In this document: positions 48,962 through 59,344 of the stretch, one piece after another
Position numbering within the stretch: position 1 is the stretch's first letter
Layout of the letters: each line of letters opens with the position of its first letter
Origin: Mycobacterium branderi
GTDB lineage: Bacteria; Actinomycetota; Actinomycetes; Mycobacteriales; Mycobacteriaceae
Length of the DNA: 64,000 bases
Direction: 5' to 3'
Assembly (NCBI RefSeq): GCF_010728725.1
Contig: NZ_AP022606.1
Location: 4,402,001 to 4,466,000 of the forward strand
Notes under the pieces: model-generated
Told to the model about the DNA's origin: nothing
Seen by the model: only the letters and a program-made list of their open reading frames with translations
Database searches by the model: none
Position numbers and translations under genes: made by a program

Positions 48962-50248
48962 TCATAGGGCCCCGCCGAATTCGCCTGGCAAGTGGGCGGA
49001 TTCGTGATAGTCGTCCAGACCGATCAGGTCGTGGCCCATCCTGTCGCGCTTGGTCATCAGGTAGCGGATGTTCTCGGCGTTGGCCCGCACCGGCAACGGC
49101 ACCCGCTCGATGATGTGCAGCCCATAACCGTCGAGCCCGACCCGCTTGGCCGGGTTGTTCGTCAGCAGCCGCATCGAGCGGACCCCGAGGTCGACGAGGA
49201 TCTGCGCGCCAATGCCGTAATCGCGTGCGTCGGCGGGCAATCCGAGCTTGAGGTTGGCGTCGACGGTGTCGGCGCCGGCGTCTTGCAGCTGATAGGCCTG
49301 CAGTTTGTGCATCAGGCCTATGCCGCGGCCCTCATGTCCGCGCATGTACAGCACCACCCCGCGGCCCTCGCGGGCGACCATCGCCATCGCCGCATCGAGT
49401 TGCGGGCCGCAGTCGCAGCGGCGCGAACCGAACACGTCACCCGTCAAGCACTCCGAGTGCACGCGGACCAGCACGTCGTGGCCGTCGTAGTTGGGCCCGG
49501 CGATCTCACCGCGCACCAGCGCCACGTGTTCGACGTCTTCGTAGATGCTCGTATAGCCGACTGCGCGAAACTCCCCGTGCCGGGTCGGGATCCGGGCCTC
49601 GGCGACGCGCTCGATGTGCTTCTCGTGCTTGCGCCGGTACTCGATCAGGTCGGCGATCGCGATCATCGCCAGGTCGTGCTCGTCGGCGAAGACCCGCAGC
49701 TCGTCGGTCTGCGCCATCGCACCTTCGTCTTTTTGGCTGACGATCTCGCAGATCGCCCCCGCCGGCTGCAGGCCCGCCAGGCGCGCAAGGTCGACCGCAG
49801 CTTCGGTGTGGCCGGTGCGGCGCAACACGCCACCGTCCTTGGCGCGCAACGGGACAACGTGGCCCGGCCGGGTGAAATCGTCGGCAACGCTGGACGGGTC
49901 GGCCAGCAGCCGCATCGTGGTGGCGCGGTCGGAAGCAGAAATCCCGGTTCCCACACCGTTTTTCGCATCGACGGTGACCGTGTAGGCGGTGCCGTGCTTG
50001 TCCTGGTTGACCGCGTACATCGGCAACAGGCCCAGCCGGTCGCAGATGGCGCCGTCGAGCGGGACGCACAGGTACCCGGAGGTGTAGCGCACCATGAAGG
50101 CCACCAATTCGGGGGTCGCCATTTCGGCGGCGAAGATCAGGTCGCCCTCGTTCTCGCGGTTCTCATCGTCGATGACGACCACGGCCTTGCCCGCCGCGAT
50201 GTCGGCAACCGCCCGCTCGACGGAGTCCAACCGCGTCATCTGTGCCAC
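48962..50248 (-). CDS. ribBA: Bifunctional DHBP synthase / GTP cyclohydrolase II
   Basis: 428 residues. N-terminal ~200 residues are 3,4-dihydroxy-2-butanone-4-phosphate synthase ([19 protein letters not shown] acidic motif, [30 protein letters not shown]). C-terminal half is GTP cyclohydrolase II with zinc Cys residues in [17 protein letters not shown] and [16 protein letters not shown]. Supplies both precursors for RibH. AGGTGG is seven bases before ATG 50248. Counterpart of Rv1415 (ribA2). Confidence 0.96.
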   Translation of the reverse strand: MAQMTRLDSVERAVADIAAGKAVVVIDDENRENEGDLIFAAEMATPELVAFMVRYTSGYLCVPLDGAICDRLGLLPMYAVNQDKHGTAYTVTVDAKNGVGTGISASDRATTMRLLADPSSVADDFTRPGHVVPLRAKDGGVLRRTGHTEAAVDLARLAGLQPAGAICEIVSQKDEGAMAQTDELRVFADEHDLAMIAIADLIEYRRKHEKHIERVAEARIPTRHGEFRAVGYTSIYEDVEHVALVRGEIAGPNYDGHDVLVRVHSECLTGDVFGSRRCDCGPQLDAAMAMVAREGRGVVLYMRGHEGRGIGLMHKLQAYQLQDAGADTVDANLKLGLPADARDYGIGAQILVDLGVRSMRLLTNNPAKRVGLDGYGLHIIERVPLPVRANAENIRYLMTKRDRMGHDLIGLDDYHESAHLPGEFGGAL

Positions 50249-50260
50249 CTAGTCTCGGAC

Positions 50261-50279
50261 GAGCCCCGTCGCAGGGCTC
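50261..50279 (-). terminator. Hairpin between ribE and ribBA
   Basis: GAGCCC, seven-base loop, GGGCTC. It lies 13 bases before the ribBA start and 51 bases after the ribE stop. Without a U-tract, it could be a weak terminator or a leader structure for ribBA. It does not fit the FMN riboswitch. Confidence 0.35.
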
Positions 50280-50330
50280 ATGCGTTGCATTCAGTATGAA
50301 CCACGAGGATGGCGCCGATATTGCGGTGGC

Positions 50331-50930
50331 CTAATCAGCGGGACGTAAAACCAGCCGTTCGACATACTTGGCGACGACGTCGACCTCGAGATTCACCGGT
50401 GTGCCCACTGGGGCACTGCCCAGCGTGGTCAGCTCCCGAGTGGTCGGGATCAGCGAGACCTCAAACCAGTCCTCCCCCAGCCCGGAGACGGTCAGCGAGA
50501 TGCCATCGACGGTGATAGAGCCCTTTTCCACGACGTAGCGGGCCAGCGCGGCGGGCAGCGAGATCCGCACCACCTCCCAGTGTTCGGCCGGGGTGCGCGC
50601 CAGGATCTGCCCCGTGCCGTCGACGTGGCCCTGCACGATGTGTCCGCCCAGCCGGCTGCCCAGGGCCGCGGCGCGCTCCAGGTTGACCGGACTGCCGACC
50701 CTCAGCCGACCCAGGCTGGACCGGTCGAGTGTCTCGCCCATCACATCGGCGGTGAACTGGCCGCCGGGAAGCACCTCGACCACGGTCAGGCACACCCCGT
50801 TGACGGCGATCGAATCGCCGTGGCCGGCATCGGCGGTCACGACCGGGCCGCGGATGGTGAGCCGCGCGGAATCGCCCAGGTCATCCTTGTCGACGACTTC
50901 ACCCAATTCTTCGACGATCCCGGTGAACAC
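50331..50930 (-). CDS. ribE: Riboflavin synthase alpha chain
   Basis: 199 residues. Two tandem lumazine-binding repeats, each beginning with a MFTGIVEELGEV- or NLERAAAL..GHIVQGHVDGTG-type block; NGVCLTVVEV and DGISLTVSGL mark equal places in the two halves. Dismutates two lumazines to riboflavin. GTG 50930 is preceded by TAATCT at six bases, so leaderless. Counterpart of Rv1412 (ribC). Divergent from lprG. Confidence 0.95.
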   Translation of the reverse strand: MFTGIVEELGEVVDKDDLGDSARLTIRGPVVTADAGHGDSIAVNGVCLTVVEVLPGGQFTADVMGETLDRSSLGRLRVGSPVNLERAAALGSRLGGHIVQGHVDGTGQILARTPAEHWEVVRISLPAALARYVVEKGSITVDGISLTVSGLGEDWFEVSLIPTTRELTTLGSAPVGTPVNLEVDVVAKYVERLVLRPAD

Positions 50931-50936
50931 CGCCTC

Positions 50937-50942
50937 AGATTA
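50937..50942 (-). promoter_or_regulatory. -10 hexamer of ribE (leaderless)
   Basis: TAATCT, then GAGGCG, then GTG at 50930 on the minus strand. Confidence 0.5.
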
Positions 50943-50987
50943 GTGACTCACGCTTCCGCGCGCGACGCCGCCGCTGCGGGCACCCTC

Positions 50988-50993
50988 TACGAT
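50988..50993 (+). promoter_or_regulatory. -10 hexamer of lprG (leaderless)
   Basis: TACGAT ends seven bases before ATG 51001; an earlier in-frame ATG at 50992 overlaps the hexamer and is therefore unlikely to be used. Confidence 0.5.
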
Positions 50994-51000
50994 GCAACGT

Positions 51001-51714
51001 ATGCAGACGCCGCGGAAAAGTAGCCGCCTCATCGCCGTCCTTGCCGCCCTCAGCTTCGCCACCGCCCTGGTCGCTGGCTGTTCGTCGGCGTCCAAAAAGA
51101 ACAGCAGCCCGCTGCCGGATGCGGGCACGCTGGTCAAGCAGTCCAGCCAGACCACCAAGAACGTCCGCAGCGTGCATGTTGTGCTGTCGACGACCGGAAA
51201 GGTGAAGGGGCTGCCCATCAAAACGCTTACCGGTGATCTGACCACCGCACCCAGCACGGCCGCCAAGGGCAACGCCAAGGTCGTCGTGGGCGGGTCTGAC
51301 ATCGACGCCGACTTCGTGGTGTACGACTCGAACTTGTACGCGACGCTCACCCCGAACGTATGGACGGACCTCGGCCCGGCCGCCGACATCTACGACGTTT
51401 CCACCATCCTGAATCCCGACAATGGCCTGGGAAACGTGCTGGCCAATTTCACCGACGCCAAGGCCGAAGGCCGCGAGACCGTCGCCGGTCAAAACACCGT
51501 CCGCATCTCCGGAAAGGTCGCCCCCGACGCGCTGAACCGCCTTGCGCCGTCGGTGAATGCGACCCAACCTCTGCCGGCCACGGTCTGAATTCAGGAGAAC
51601 GGCGATCACCAGCTGGTGCAGGCGAAAATGGAGCCGAGCTCGGGCAACACCATCCAGATGACGCTGTCCAACTGGGGTGAGCAAGTCCAGGTCACGAAAC
51701 CGCAGGTGAGCTGA
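51001..51714 (+). pseudogene. lprG: Lipoprotein LprG gene interrupted by an in-frame TGA
   Basis: LprG carries triacylated lipids and lipoarabinomannan to the cell surface with the P55 transporter encoded next. The signal peptide has the lipobox LVAGC, with C27 lipidated. The LppX/LprAFG fold follows, clearly LprG ([29 protein letters not shown] LGPAADIYD). After PATV the codon expected to be Trp (M. tuberculosis reads PATVWIQETGDHQL, from memory) is TGA at 51586-51588. The frame then continues intact for 41 codons (IQENGDHQL...VTKPQVS) to a TGA at 51712. Product would be 195 residues instead of about 237. Possibilities are a real nonsense mutation, readthrough or a base-call error. Confidence 0.85.
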
Positions 51715-51718
51715 GTTC

Positions 51719-53251
51719 ATGCAGGCTGGACGCAGAATTGCGATCAGCGCCGGCAGCCTCGCCGTGCTGCTCGGCGCGTTGGACACGTATGTCGTCGTCA
51801 CGATCATGCGCGACATCATCAGCACGGTCGGCATCCCGGTTAACCAGCTGCAGCGGATCACCCCGATCATCACCTGGTACCTGCTCGGCTACATCGCCGC
51901 GATGCCGCTGCTGGGGCGCGCCTCGGACCGGTTCGGCCGCAAACTCATGCTGCAAGCCAGCCTGGCCGCGTTCGCGGTCGGCTCGGTGGTCACCGCACTG
52001 TCCGGCAATCTGCATATGTTGGTGGTCGGACGCACCATCCAGGGTCTGGCCGCGGGAGCGCTGCTGCCGATCACGCTGGCCCTCGGCGCCGACCTGTGGT
52101 CGCAGCGCAACCGGGCCGGGGTTCTCGGCGGTATCGGTGCATCCCAGGAACTCGGCAGCGTGCTGGGCCCGCTGTACGGGATCTTCATCGTCTGGCTGAC
52201 CAGCCGCTGGCAGGACGTGTTCTGGATCAACGTGCCGCTGGCCGCGGTCGCGATGGTGATGATCCACTTCAGCCTGCCGTCGCGGAACCGCACCGCCGAG
52301 CCGGAGAAGATCGACCTGGTCGGTGGAGTGCTGCTGGCAATCACGTTGGGCCTGGCCGTGATTGGGCTCTACAACCCGAACCCCAACGGCCACGACGCGC
52401 TGCCCAGCTACGGCTGGCCGCTGGTGATCGGGGCAATCATCGCCGCGGCGGTGTTCGCGGTGTGGGAACGTTTCGCGCGCACCAGACTGATCGAGCCGGC
52501 CGGCGTGCACTTCCGGCCATTTCTAGCCGCGCTGGGCGCGTCGGGAGCGGCCGGCGCCGCGCTGATGGTGACGCTGGTCGACGTGGAGCTGTTCGCCCAG
52601 GGCGTGCTCGGCAAGGACCAGGACCAGGCGGCGATCATGCTGCTGTGGTTCTTCGCCGCATTGCCCATCGGCGCGGTGGTCGGTGGGTGGATCGCGACCA
52701 AGATCGGCGACCGGGCGATGACGTTCATCGGGCTACTCATCGCGGCCGGCGGTTATTTGCTGATCTCGCACTGGCGGCTCGACCTGCTGACCGACCGGCA
52801 CAACATCTTCGGCTTGTTCTCGCTGCCGGCGCTGGACACCGATCTGGCGATCGCCGGGATCGGGCTGGGCCTGGTGATCGGACCGCTCTCATCGGCCAGC
52901 TTGCGGGTAGTCCCGTCGGCCCAGCACGGCATCGCGGCCGCCCTGGTGGTGGTGGCCCGGATGACCGGCATGCTGATCGGGGTGGCGGCGCTCAGCGCCT
53001 GGGGGTTCTACCGGTTCAACGAGATCGTCGCGACCAAGTCCGCGCAGGTCCCGGCCAACGCCAGCCTCGTGGAACGGATCGCGCGTCAGTCAGTGCTTTA
53101 TCGGGAATCGTTCGCGGAGATGTACGGCGGGATCTTCACGGCCACCGCATTCGTGTGCGTGGTCGGTGCGCTGCTTGGGCTGTTGCTGTCCAGCCGCAGT
53201 GTTCACGCCGAGGAGCCCGAGCTGCCGGAGCACGAGGCCGTCGACGCGTAA
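51719..53251 (+). CDS. p55: MFS efflux pump P55 (Rv1410c-like)
   Basis: 510 residues, 14 transmembrane segments (DHA2-type major facilitator). Motif A is [10 protein letters not shown] after helix 2, and [15 protein letters not shown] is the helix-1 motif D. Works with LprG in exporting lipids and in drug efflux. ATG 51719 lies four bases after the original lprG stop codon; no separate promoter is evident, so it depends on the lprG mRNA, now with a premature stop upstream. Frame is intact, arguing that at least P55 remains under selection. Confidence 0.93.
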   Translation: MQAGRRIAISAGSLAVLLGALDTYVVVTIMRDIISTVGIPVNQLQRITPIITWYLLGYIAAMPLLGRASDRFGRKLMLQASLAAFAVGSVVTALSGNLHMLVVGRTIQGLAAGALLPITLALGADLWSQRNRAGVLGGIGASQELGSVLGPLYGIFIVWLTSRWQDVFWINVPLAAVAMVMIHFSLPSRNRTAEPEKIDLVGGVLLAITLGLAVIGLYNPNPNGHDALPSYGWPLVIGAIIAAAVFAVWERFARTRLIEPAGVHFRPFLAALGASGAAGAALMVTLVDVELFAQGVLGKDQDQAAIMLLWFFAALPIGAVVGGWIATKIGDRAMTFIGLLIAAGGYLLISHWRLDLLTDRHNIFGLFSLPALDTDLAIAGIGLGLVIGPLSSASLRVVPSAQHGIAAALVVVARMTGMLIGVAALSAWGFYRFNEIVATKSAQVPANASLVERIARQSVLYRESFAEMYGGIFTATAFVCVVGALLGLLLSSRSVHAEEPELPEHEAVDA

Positions 53252-53254
53252 GCG

Positions 53255-54274
53255 CTACCGGGGCACCAGGCTGAGCAGTAAATCCGGCCCGACGCGCTCG
53301 ACCCCGTCGAAGCGCCACCGCAGCGCCCGCGCGATGCTGGGCACCCCGACGTCGTCGACCGCGGTGATCGGCCCGCCCAGCAGGATCGGCGCGACGTAGG
53401 CCAGGATGCGGTCGATGGCCCCGGCCCGCAGAAATGCCCCGGCCAACGTCGGGCCGCCCTCGAGCAGGACGTCCGTGCGATCCGACAGCGCCTTGAGCAC
53501 TTCCGCCGGGTCGTGGGTGCGGATCACCATGGTGCGCGAGTCATCGTTGAGAACCTTTGCTTCCGAAGGGATTTCACGCTTTCCGACCACCACCCGCAGC
53601 GGCTGTCGATCTGCGAGCGTGCCGTCGGCCAGCCGCGCGGTCAAAGTCGGGTCGTCGGCGAGCACAGTGCCGGTGCCCACCACGATGGCGTCGGCGGCGG
53701 CGCGACGGCGGTGCAGGTCGGCCCGCGCCGCCTCGCTGGTGATCCACTGACTCGAGCCGTCGGCGGCCGCGCTGCGCCCGTCGATGCTGGTGGCGTACTT
53801 CCAGGTCACATGGGGCAGGCCGGTGCGCTGCTTGTGCAGCCACTCGCGCAGCGGTCCGGCGGCTACCAGTTCGGGCTCCACATCGCACACGACACGCACA
53901 CCGGCCGCCGCCAGCCTGGCCGCACCGCCGGCGGCCAGCGGGTTGGGATCGGCGACGGCATAGACCACGGTCGCGATGCCGGCGTCGAGCAGGGCGTCGA
54001 CGCACGGCGGGGTCTTGCCGTGATGGTTGCACGGCTCCAGGGTGACGACGGCGGTGCCACCGGCGGCCAGATTGCCCGCTCGACGCAGCGCCACTACTTC
54101 GGCGTGCGCGCTGCCGGCCGGTCCGGTACCGCCCACGCCGACGACCCGGCCGTCGCGATCCAAAATGACCGCTCCGACAGGCGGATTCGGGTACGTTGCG
54201 CCTTTGACTAAGTCGGCGTGCTCGACGGCGAGGCGCATGGCGGCGTCGTGGCTGATGGCCGCCTGGGCGCTCAT
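53255..54274 (-). CDS. ribD: Bifunctional riboflavin deaminase/reductase
   Basis: 339 residues. N-terminal zinc deaminase ([10 protein letters not shown], then [15 protein letters not shown]) and C-terminal NADPH-dependent reductase ([49 protein letters not shown]). Second and third steps of riboflavin synthesis. ATG overlaps the rpe stop (ATGA), so it belongs to fmt-rsmB-rpe-ribD. Converges on P55 with three bases between stops. Counterpart of Rv1409 (ribG). Confidence 0.96.
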   Translation of the reverse strand: MSAQAAISHDAAMRLAVEHADLVKGATYPNPPVGAVILDRDGRVVGVGGTGPAGSAHAEVVALRRAGNLAAGGTAVVTLEPCNHHGKTPPCVDALLDAGIATVVYAVADPNPLAAGGAARLAAAGVRVVCDVEPELVAAGPLREWLHKQRTGLPHVTWKYATSIDGRSAAADGSSQWITSEAARADLHRRRAAADAIVVGTGTVLADDPTLTARLADGTLADRQPLRVVVGKREIPSEAKVLNDDSRTMVIRTHDPAEVLKALSDRTDVLLEGGPTLAGAFLRAGAIDRILAYVAPILLGGPITAVDDVGVPSIARALRWRFDGVERVGPDLLLSLVPR

Positions 54275-54951
54275 CGGAGGCGCAGGTGCGGTGATGCCGC
54301 ACTGGCCCGTCGCCGCAGCGCCTCGACGGCGGCTTCGGGGTCATCCGCGTTGTAGACGGCCGATCCGGCGACAAAGCAGTCGACACCGGCCTCGGCGGCC
54401 TGCTCGATGGTGTCGGCGTTGATGCCGCCGTCGATCTCGACCAGGATGGTCAGCTCGCCGGAGTCGACCATTTTGCGCACCGTGCGGACCTTGTTCAACA
54501 CCTCGGGGATGAACTCCTGGCCGCCGAACCCGGGCTCGACCGACATGACCAGAAACGTGTCGAAGTCCTTGAGTATCTCCAGATACGGGTCTAGCGGAGT
54601 CCCGGGCTTGATCGACAGGCCGGCCTTGGCGCCGGCGGCCCGGATGTCGCGGGCCACGCCGACGGGGTTGTCGGTGGCCTCGGCGTGGAAGGTGACGTTG
54701 TAGGCGCCGGCCTCGGCGTACGGCGGGGCCCACCGGTCCGGGTCCTCGATCATCAGATGACAGTCCATCGGGATGTCGGTGTGCTTGAGCAGGCTTTCCA
54801 CCACGGGCAGACCGATGGTCAGATTCGGCACGAAATGCGCGTCCATGACGTCGACGTGCAGCCAGTCGGCGCCGTCGACGGCGGCGGCCTCGTCGGCCAG
54901 CCGGGCGAAATCGGCGGCCAGGATCGACGGTGCGATCAGAGGTCGATTCAT
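54271..54951 (-). CDS. rpe: Ribulose-phosphate 3-epimerase
   Basis: 226 residues from ATG 54951; the open frame extends much further upstream but that part is an antisense-frame of rsmB. TIM barrel with the metal-site residues in [23 protein letters not shown] and [10 protein letters not shown], and [11 protein letters not shown]. Links ribulose-5-phosphate and xylulose-5-phosphate for the tkt/tal pathway. Counterpart of Rv1408. Confidence 0.96.
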   Translation of the reverse strand: MNRPLIAPSILAADFARLADEAAAVDGADWLHVDVMDAHFVPNLTIGLPVVESLLKHTDIPMDCHLMIEDPDRWAPPYAEAGAYNVTFHAEATDNPVGVARDIRAAGAKAGLSIKPGTPLDPYLEILKDFDTFLVMSVEPGFGGQEFIPEVLNKVRTVRKMVDSGELTILVEIDGGINADTIEQAAEAGVDCFVAGSAVYNADDPEAAVEALRRRASAASPHLRLR

Positions 54952-54956
54952 GGTGG

Positions 54957-56303
54957 TCAGCCTACTTGTAGCGCCGCGGCGAACATGGCGTCGGTGCCGT
55001 GCCGGTGGGGCCACAGCTGCACGTACGGACCGTCGCCGAGATCGCCGGCGGGCTCGAACAGCGGCCGGGTGTCCAAGGCGGATACCGGGTGGCGGCGCAG
55101 CGCGTCGGCGACGACGCCGACGGTCTCGGCCAGGTGCGGCGAGCAGGTGGCGTAAAGCACCACACCGCCGGGGCGGGTGAGGCTTATCGCCGCTCCGAGC
55201 AGTTCGCGCTGCAGCTTTGTGAGCACCGGGATGTCGGCGGGCTGACGCCGCCAGCGGGCTTCGGGGCGACGACGCAACGCGCCTAAACCGGTGCACGGCA
55301 CGTCGACCAGTACCCGGTCGAAGCTGGGCTCCAGCCCCGTGTCGCGTCCGTCGGCGCGCAGCACCTCGACCGGCAGGCCGCGGGTGTTCTGCTCTACCAG
55401 GTCGGCACGGTGCGCGGCCGGTTCCACCGCGGTGACCGTGGCCCCGTTCCCCAACGCCGCCAGCAGCGCGGTCTTGCCGCCCGGGCCGGCGCACAGGTCC
55501 AGCCAGCGGCCGGTGTCGCCGTCGACCGGTGCCAGCGTCAGCGCGCGGGCGACCAGCTGGCTGCCTTCGTCCTGAACCAGGGCCCGGCCGTCACGCACTG
55601 CGGGCAACTCCCCCGGGTCACCGGCCGGCAGGTACACCGCGTACGGCGAATAGCGTCCGACCGTGCCGTGCACAGCCTCGGCCAAGTCCTCGGCGGTCAG
55701 CGCCCCCGGACGCGCGGCCAGGTGAACCTGCGGGCGTTCGTCGTCGCTGGCCAGCACGGCGTCCAGCTCGCCGGCAGCCGCCCCGAGCGCGTCGGCGAAG
55801 GCCTGGGCGATCCAGCGCGGATGGGCGTGCACGAATGCGGCGTGCCCGACCGGGTCGGCCGCCGGGTCTGGAGCCAGCTCGTCGACCCAGGCCTTTTCGT
55901 CGCGTCCGCTGATGGTGCGCAGCACGCCGTTGACGAAACCTGCACGCGCGGAATCGAATTCGATTCCGGCTTGCTCGACGGTGGTGGATACTGCGGCGTG
56001 TGTTTCGACGCGGGTGCGCAGTAGTTGGTAGGTGCCGAGTCGCAGCAAGTCGAGCAGCACCGGGTCGATGGCCTCCGGTTTTCGTCCGGCGGCCGCACCG
56101 ATGACCGCGTCGAGCAGGCCGCGAGTACGGCATGTGCCGTAGGTGAGCTCGGTGGCGAAGGCGGCGTCGCGCCCGGTGATGTGGCGTTCGCGCAGCAGCG
56201 CGGGCAGCGCCAGGTTCGGGTAGGCGTCGCGTTCGCTGACGGCACGCAACACGTCGAAGGCGGCTTGGCGTGCCGGGTCCAAGGGCCGACGTATGCGTTT
56301 CAT
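54957..56303 (-). CDS. rsmB: 16S rRNA (cytosine-967) methyltransferase RsmB (Fmu)
   Basis: 448 residues. N-terminal NusB-like helical domain ([23 protein letters not shown]) and a C-terminal SAM methyltransferase: [16 protein letters not shown] binds SAM, and the two catalytic Cys are in [16 protein letters not shown] and [11 protein letters not shown]. The ATG overlaps the fmt stop. Counterpart of Rv1407. Confidence 0.95.
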   Translation of the reverse strand: MKRIRRPLDPARQAAFDVLRAVSERDAYPNLALPALLRERHITGRDAAFATELTYGTCRTRGLLDAVIGAAAGRKPEAIDPVLLDLLRLGTYQLLRTRVETHAAVSTTVEQAGIEFDSARAGFVNGVLRTISGRDEKAWVDELAPDPAADPVGHAAFVHAHPRWIAQAFADALGAAAGELDAVLASDDERPQVHLAARPGALTAEDLAEAVHGTVGRYSPYAVYLPAGDPGELPAVRDGRALVQDEGSQLVARALTLAPVDGDTGRWLDLCAGPGGKTALLAALGNGATVTAVEPAAHRADLVEQNTRGLPVEVLRADGRDTGLEPSFDRVLVDVPCTGLGALRRRPEARWRRQPADIPVLTKLQRELLGAAISLTRPGGVVLYATCSPHLAETVGVVADALRRHPVSALDTRPLFEPAGDLGDGPYVQLWPHRHGTDAMFAAALQVG

Positions 56304-57226
56304 GTCGCCCGCACCCCGGCGGCCAGGCGGGCGCCGCGCGCCCAGTCGACGGCGTTCATGAATTTCTTTCCGGGCGGCTGGATTTCGCCGAGCTGAACCG
56401 GTTGTGAGCCGGTGCCGATCCGCACATTGTGACGATCGATCTGAATCTCGCCCGGCTGCAAGGAGTTTGACATGCCGATTTGTACCGGCCCGAGCTTGAT
56501 TCGTAGGTCGCCGATCATCGTCCAGGCGCCGGGATGCGGGGTGACGGCACGGATGCGCCGCTCCACGACGTGGGCCGGCAGGTCCCAGCGCACCCGGGCG
56601 TCGTCGACGGTGACCTTGGGCGCGAAGCTGACCCCGTCGGCCGGCTGCGGCACCGGCGTCAGCGCGCCGTCGGCGATGCCGTCGAGCGTGGTCTCCAGAA
56701 GCGCCGCACCCGAAACCGCAAGGCGCTCAAGCAGATCGCCGGCGGTGTCGGTGGGCTGGATCGTTTCGGTGACGACGCCGTAGACGGGGCCGGAATCCAG
56801 GCTCGGCTCGATGCGGAAAGTGGTTGCGCCGGTGACCGTGTCGCCGGCGGCGATCGCGGCCTGCACGGGGGCGGCGCCGCGCCACGCGGGCAGCAGCGAG
56901 AAATGCAGGTTGATCCAGCCGTGCGGCGGCACGGCGAGCAGCTCGTCGCGCAGCAGCGCGCCGTAGGCCACCACGGGGCAGCAGTCGGGCGCCAGCGCCG
57001 ACAGTTCGGCGACGAACTCGGCGGTGTTGGGCCGGGGCGGACGTAGCAGCGGGATGCCTTCGTCGAGCGCGAGGCGGGCCACCGGCGACGGCTGATGGTG
57101 GCCGCGCCGGCCGGAGGCGGCGTCGGGCCGGGTGAGCACCGCGACGACCTCGTGGCGCGGCGAGGCGATGAGCCGGCGCAGCGCGGGCAGCGCGGGTTCG
57201 GGGGTGCCGGCGAAGACGAGACGCAC
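56300..57226 (-). CDS. fmt: Methionyl-tRNA formyltransferase
   Basis: 308 residues. Formylates initiator Met-tRNA using 10-formyltetrahydrofolate. Active-site signature [20 protein letters not shown] and the D-containing [17 protein letters not shown]-terminal [21 protein letters not shown] 57226 has TACACT six bases upstream. Head of fmt-rsmB-rpe-ribD. Counterpart of Rv1406. Confidence 0.96.
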   Translation of the reverse strand: MRLVFAGTPEPALPALRRLIASPRHEVVAVLTRPDAASGRRGHHQPSPVARLALDEGIPLLRPPRPNTAEFVAELSALAPDCCPVVAYGALLRDELLAVPPHGWINLHFSLLPAWRGAAPVQAAIAAGDTVTGATTFRIEPSLDSGPVYGVVTETIQPTDTAGDLLERLAVSGAALLETTLDGIADGALTPVPQPADGVSFAPKVTVDDARVRWDLPAHVVERRIRAVTPHPGAWTMIGDLRIKLGPVQIGMSNSLQPGEIQIDRHNVRIGTGSQPVQLGEIQPPGKKFMNAVDWARGARLAAGVRAT

Positions 57227-57232
57227 CGGGCC

Positions 57233-57238
57233 AGTGTA
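57233..57238 (-). promoter_or_regulatory. -10 hexamer of fmt (leaderless)
   Basis: TACACT, then GGCCCG, then GTG at 57226 on the minus strand. Confidence 0.5.
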
Positions 57239-57306
57239 TTAAGGCCGGTTCCGGCGCCGCGACACTTAAACGGTTGCGACGACACGCCGATCACGTTGGT
57301 AGTGAT

Positions 57307-59259
57307 TTAAGTCTCGGCGGCCAGCCGTGCGATCAGTCCACCGGCTAGCACGTCCTTGACCTGCCGCGGCGAAAGGCGGTGCCGCACAGTGAAAGACGTG
57401 TCCTTGGTGAGGTTGTCGACTTTCAGGGTGTCCTCTTTTGCGAGAGCATCGCGCAGATTCTGCAGGCGCAGCACGTCCTCCTGGTCGATGCTGTCGTAGT
57501 CGTCGGGGTTGTCGAACTCGAGCGCCAGCACCCCGAAGTTCGCGAGGTTCTGCCAGTGGATGCGCGCGAACGACTTGGCGATCACCACTCTTAGCCCCAG
57601 GTACCGCGGCGCGATCGCCGCATGCTCGCGCGAGGAGCCCTGGCCGTAGTTCTCGCCGCCGACGATGATGTGACCGGCCTCGCCGGCCTGCTGCGCGCGT
57701 TCGGGGTACGACTCGTCGATCTGGGTGAAGCTGAACTCTGCCAGCTTCGGGATGTTGGAGCGCAACGGCAGCGCCCGCGCACCGGCGGGTGAGATCTCGT
57801 CGGTGGAGATGTTGTCCTCCACCTTGAGCAGGACCGGCGCCTCGATCTCGTCGGGCAGCGGATCGAGCTCCGGAAGGTCGGAAACGTTGGGGCCTTTGAC
57901 GGGCTCGACCTTCTTCGCCTCCTTTTCCGGTAACGGCGGCACCAGCATTGCGGTGTTGACCGAACTCTTGTCGGGCAGCTTGAGTTTCGGATACTCCACG
58001 TTCTGCTCGCGTGCCCACTCGCAAGGATCGGTGATCACCCCCGTCAGCGCCGACGCGGCAGCGGTTTCCGGCGAGCACAACCACACCGAGTCCTCTTTGG
58101 TGCCCGACCGGCCGGGGAAGTTGCGCGGCATGGTGCGCAACGAATTGTGCCCGACGGCCGGGGCCTGACCCATCCCGATGCAGCCCATACATCCGCTCTG
58201 GTGGATCCGCGCGCCCGCCATGACAAGCTCGGTGGTCCCGCCCATCTTGGTCAGGTCGGCCAGGATCTGCCGCGAAGTGGGGTTGATGTCGAAGCTGACC
58301 TGCGGCGCGGTCTGCCGGCCTGCGACGATCGCGGCGGCGATCGCGAAGTCGCGCAATCCGGGATTGGCGCTGGATCCGATCACCACCTGGGCGACTTCCT
58401 CACCGGCGACCTCGCGGACCGGCACCACGTTGCCCGGCGACGACGGCTTGGCGATCAGCGGCTCGAGCTGCGACAGGTCGATGATGTCCTCGACGTCGTA
58501 TTCGGCGCCGTCGTCGGCGAGCAGCTCTACCCAGTCGTCTTCGCGGTCCTCGGCCCGCAGAAAGTCGCGCACGGCGCCGTCGCTGGGGAAAACCGTTGTG
58601 GTGGCGCCTAGTTCGGCGCCCATGTTGGCGATCACATGCCGGTCCATCGCCGTCAGGGTTTGCAGCCCCGGCCCGTAATACTCGATGATGCGGTTCACTC
58701 CGCCCTTGACGTCGTGGCGGCGCAGCATCTCCAGAATCACGTCTTTGGCCGAGCACCATTGCGGCAGTTCGCCTTCCAGGCGCACACCCCACACCTCGGG
58801 CATGCGGATGTGCAGCGGACGGCCCGTGATGGCCAGCGCCACCTCCAGGCCGCCGACGCCGATCGCCAGCATGCCCAGCGAACCGGCGGCCGGCGTGTGT
58901 GAGTCCGACCCCACCATCGTCTTGCCGGGAATGCCGAACCGCTGCATGTGGGTGGGATGGGATACACCGTTGCCGGGCTTGGAGAACCACAGCCCGAATC
59001 GCTGTGCGGCGGTGCGCAGATACTCGTGGTCCTCGGCGTTCTTCTCGTCGGTCTGCAGCAGGTTGTGGTCGACGTACTGCACGCTGACTTCGGTGCGGGC
59101 GCGATCGAGTCCGAGCGCCTCGAGTTCCTGCATCACCAGCGTGCCCGTCGCGTCCTGCGTCAGCGTCTGGTCGATATGGATGGCGACCTCTTCGCCCGGC
59201 GTCATCTCACCGGATTCCAAATGCGACTCGATCAACTTTTGGGTGACGTTGAGGGGCAT
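57307..59259 (-). CDS. Aconitate hydratase, 650-residue type
   Basis: 650 residues, much shorter than the ~940-residue AcnA (Rv1475c) that mycobacteria normally use, and closer to the short mitochondrial or Aquifex-type group. Substrate motifs include VGSDSHTPAAGSLGMLAIGVGG and FTQIDESYPERA, with the swivel-domain signature GGENYGQGSSREHAA. Two Fe-S cysteines are in QSGCMGCIGMGQ (about residues 357 and 360). The place of the third, normally IGSCTN, reads VVIGSSANPG, with Ser. It may be a second aconitase or a related hydro-lyase (homoaconitase or isopropylmalate isomerase-like). AGAGG lies directly before the ATG; the 47-base gap to mazE is short. Confidence 0.88.
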   Translation of the reverse strand: MPLNVTQKLIESHLESGEMTPGEEVAIHIDQTLTQDATGTLVMQELEALGLDRARTEVSVQYVDHNLLQTDEKNAEDHEYLRTAAQRFGLWFSKPGNGVSHPTHMQRFGIPGKTMVGSDSHTPAAGSLGMLAIGVGGLEVALAITGRPLHIRMPEVWGVRLEGELPQWCSAKDVILEMLRRHDVKGGVNRIIEYYGPGLQTLTAMDRHVIANMGAELGATTTVFPSDGAVRDFLRAEDREDDWVELLADDGAEYDVEDIIDLSQLEPLIAKPSSPGNVVPVREVAGEEVAQVVIGSSANPGLRDFAIAAAIVAGRQTAPQVSFDINPTSRQILADLTKMGGTTELVMAGARIHQSGCMGCIGMGQAPAVGHNSLRTMPRNFPGRSGTKEDSVWLCSPETAAASALTGVITDPCEWAREQNVEYPKLKLPDKSSVNTAMLVPPLPEKEAKKVEPVKGPNVSDLPELDPLPDEIEAPVLLKVEDNISTDEISPAGARALPLRSNIPKLAEFSFTQIDESYPERAQQAGEAGHIIVGGENYGQGSSREHAAIAPRYLGLRVVIAKSFARIHWQNLANFGVLALEFDNPDDYDSIDQEDVLRLQNLRDALAKEDTLKVDNLTKDTSFTVRHRLSPRQVKDVLAGGLIARLAAET

Positions 59260-59321
59260 AGCCTCTGCTTACCCCGATAGGGCGGCAGCCACGCCCCGGC
59301 AGGTTCGTGACGCTAGATGAG

Positions 59322-59336
59322 GTCTACCAAGTAGAC
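59322..59336. promoter_or_regulatory. mazEF operator
   Basis: GTCTAC-CAA-GTAGAC, a perfect inverted repeat that overlaps the TAGACT -10 hexamer (59332-59337). A third GTCTAC half-site lies at 59347-59352, over the mazE start codon. Arrangement fits autorepression by a ribbon-helix-helix antitoxin. Confidence 0.6.
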
Positions 59337-59337
59337 T
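59332..59337 (+). promoter_or_regulatory. -10 hexamer of mazE (leaderless)
   Basis: TAGACT, seven bases before ATG 59345, no Shine-Dalgarno. Confidence 0.5.
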
Positions 59338-59344
59338 ACTGATC

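Noticed and set aside
50249..50330. Possible FMN riboswitch between ribE and ribBA
   Set aside because: The gap is only 82 bases and lacks the conserved FMN-element sequences; only one simple hairpin is present.
54952..55494. Long upstream extension of rpe
   Set aside because: It encodes an Arg/Ala-rich product lying in another frame over rsmB; Rpe similarity begins at ATG 54951.
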